64,000 nt of DNA from Vallitalea guaymasensis (GTDB lineage: Bacteria; Bacillota; Clostridia; Lachnospirales; Vallitaleaceae): assembly GCF_018141425.1 (NCBI RefSeq), contig NZ_CP058561.1:4278001-4342000 (forward strand). Direction: 5' to 3'. The translations under genes were made by a program, and so were the position numbers. How positions within the stretch are numbered: position 1 is the first letter of the stretch; each line of letters opens with the position of its first letter. This document shows, piece after piece, positions 62,797 through 64,000 of this stretch. The notes beneath the pieces are model-generated. The model saw only the letters and a list, made by a program, of their open reading frames with translations. It had not been told where the DNA came from and did no database searches.

Positions 62797-63615
62797 ATGG
62801 AAAAATTAATAATTACAGCAGCTATTTGCGGAGCAGAAGTTACCAAGGAACATAATCCTACTGTACCTTACACTGTGGATGAAATTGTAAGTGAAGCCGA
62901 GAAAGCTTACAAAGCTGGAGCAAGTATCATTCATCTACATGTAAGAGAAGATGATGGAACTCCTACACAAGATAAAAATAGATTCAAAGAATGCATAGAT
63001 GGTATAAAAGAAAGATGCAAAGATGTAATCATTCAACCATCCACTGGTGGGGCAGTAGGGATGACAAATGAAGAGAGATTACAGCCAATATATCTTGATC
63101 CTGAGATGGCAACACTGGATTGTGGAACTTGTAATTTTGGTGGTGACGATATTTTTGTTAACACTGAAAACACAATAATAGAGTTTGCAGAAAAAATCTA
63201 TGGTCTAGGTATAAAGCCTGAAATAGAGGTTTTTGACAAAGGTATGGTTGATATGGCACTTAGATTATACAAAAAAGGTATTCTAAAAGCGCCACTCCAT
63301 TTTAACTTTGTATTAGGAGTTAACGGAGGAATAGCCGCAACACCTAGAGATTTAATATACTTAGTGGACAGTATTCCAGATGATGCAACTTATACAGTAA
63401 CTGGTATAGGACGAAATGAGTTCAACATGGCTACTATAAGTATTATTATGGGTGGACACGTTAGAGTAGGTTATGAGGATAATATTTACATGAAAAAAGG
63501 TGTGTTAGCAAATTCCAATGGAGAGCTTGTGGAAAAAGTAGTGACGTTAGCGAAAGAACTTGGAAGAGAAATTGCAACTCCTGATGAAGCAAGAAAAATA
63601 TTAGGTATAGGTTAA
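62797..63615 (+). CDS. kce: 3-keto-5-aminohexanoate cleavage enzyme
   Basis: Kce condenses 3-keto-5-aminohexanoate with acetyl-CoA to yield 3-aminobutyryl-CoA and acetoacetate. The 272-residue BKACE-family protein has the Zn site HLHVREDDGTPTQD (HxH around residues 46-48), QPSTGGAVG, the MATLDCGTCNFG segment, KPEIEVFDKGM and GGHVRVGYEDN near the C-terminus. The DCGTCNFG and GGHVRVGYEDN pieces favour Kce among BKACE enzymes. Neighbours kal and atoD agree. The earlier steps (KamA, KamDE, Kdd) are not in the window. Confidence 0.94.
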   Translation: MEKLIITAAICGAEVTKEHNPTVPYTVDEIVSEAEKAYKAGASIIHLHVREDDGTPTQDKNRFKECIDGIKERCKDVIIQPSTGGAVGMTNEERLQPIYLDPEMATLDCGTCNFGGDDIFVNTENTIIEFAEKIYGLGIKPEIEVFDKGMVDMALRLYKKGILKAPLHFNFVLGVNGGIAATPRDLIYLVDSIPDDATYTVTGIGRNEFNMATISIIMGGHVRVGYEDNIYMKKGVLANSNGELVEKVVTLAKELGREIATPDEARKILGIG

Positions 63616-63668
63616 GAGTCAAATAAGGAGAAGGTTTATATAAATAATATTTTAAAAGAGGTGAAAAG

Positions 63669-64000
63669 GTGAATAAATTAGTTAGTAAAGACGATTTAAA
63701 GCCTTTGTTAAAAGATGGTTCAGTCATTATGGTGGGTGGTTTCCTAGGATGTGGTACCCCAGAAACGATTATTGACTTAATAATTGAAATGGGAATCAAA
63801 GACCTTACAATAATTGGTAACGATACTAGTTATGAAGATAAAGGTATTGGTAGGTTAATAGTCAATAGACAGGTTAAAAAAGTGATAACATCACATATTG
63901 GAACTAACCCTGTTACTGGAGAATTAATGAATAGTGGCGAGCTAGAAGTAGAGTTGTCACCACAAGGAACTCTTATTGAGAGAATAAGAGCAGGTGGATT
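63669..64000 (+). CDS. atoD: Acetoacetate CoA-transferase subunit alpha, 3' truncated
   Basis: From GTG 63669 the frame stays open to the window end (110 codons). It reads [34 protein letters not shown], then [18 protein letters not shown] and [16 protein letters not shown] (all in parts), the CoA-transferase family I alpha subunit. It would move CoA between acetoacetate and butyryl-CoA, linking the Kce product to butyrate formation. AGAGGTG at 63656-63662 is the RBS. The beta subunit (atoA) is expected just outside the window. Confidence 0.92.
   Translation, partial: MNKLVSKDDLKPLLKDGSVIMVGGFLGCGTPETIIDLIIEMGIKDLTIIGNDTSYEDKGIGRLIVNRQVKKVITSHIGTNPVTGELMNSGELEVELSPQGTLIERIRAGG

Overview
The window is AT-rich, Gram-positive-type DNA with strong AGGAGG-like ribosome binding sites, dense Rho-independent terminators and typical Firmicutes gene orders. 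The gene set (CggR-led glycolytic operon, iscR-iscS-iscU-mnmA cluster, ClpE-type ATPase, SpoIID-family protein, lysine-fermentation genes, 1,2-beta-glucan phosphorylase locus) points to an anaerobic member of the Clostridia. I lean towards a Vallitalea- or Lachnospirales-like organism, but that is inference from gene content, not a search result. I recognised no rRNA, tRNA, CRISPR array, transposase or phage gene.

Layout. 1-2.3 kb: end of an amino-acid ABC importer (binding protein, then a structured non-coding gap, permease, ATPase). 2.5-7.9 kb: SpoIID/LytB-like protein, queA, clpE-like ATPase. 8.0-11.4 kb: Fe-S/sulfur transfer operon (iscR, iscS, iscU, mnmA). 11.6-15.7 kb: patatin-like lipase and a PHP phosphatase on the minus strand, then a Na/Pi cotransporter behind a Pho-box-like array. 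15.9-23.3 kb: cggR-gap-pgk-tpi-gpmI-eno. 23.3-28.9 kb: PHP protein, secG, rnr, smpB, tmRNA, fmt. 29-43 kb: accessory region of small secreted, membrane and regulatory genes, including a guanidine exporter with a guanidine-I riboswitch, a TetR/hydrolase pair with matching operators, a bulb-lectin protein, an orphan AbiGi-like defence gene and an AraC/hydrolase cluster. 43-53 kb: an ABC importer, a GH94 phosphorylase of about 1,115 residues, a LacI regulator and a GH3 beta-glucosidase, which together look like a sophoro-oligosaccharide (1,2-beta-glucan) utilisation locus. 53-60 kb: parvulin foldase, an ECF sigma cassette, a MerR-methyltransferase fusion with an MFS pump, and an NFU protein. 60-64 kb: two fold-back DNA elements, a GntR regulator, then a lysine riboswitch leading kal-kce-atoD, running off the window end.

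How the parts work together. The core genes supply glycolysis, sulfur transfer for Fe-S clusters and tRNA thiolation, and trans-translation with RNase R. The accessory genes give sugar scavenging, guanidine export, envelope stress response and amino-acid fermentation. The most interesting regulatory unit is the lysine riboswitch. Its expression platform, read by eye, predicts that lysine turns the degradation genes on. The most interesting unexplained DNA is a 126-bp element with 23-bp perfect inverted arms (60014-60139) and a family of three related hairpin elements (44651, 59873 and 60996). Coordinates of helices and motifs were read by eye, without folding or database software.
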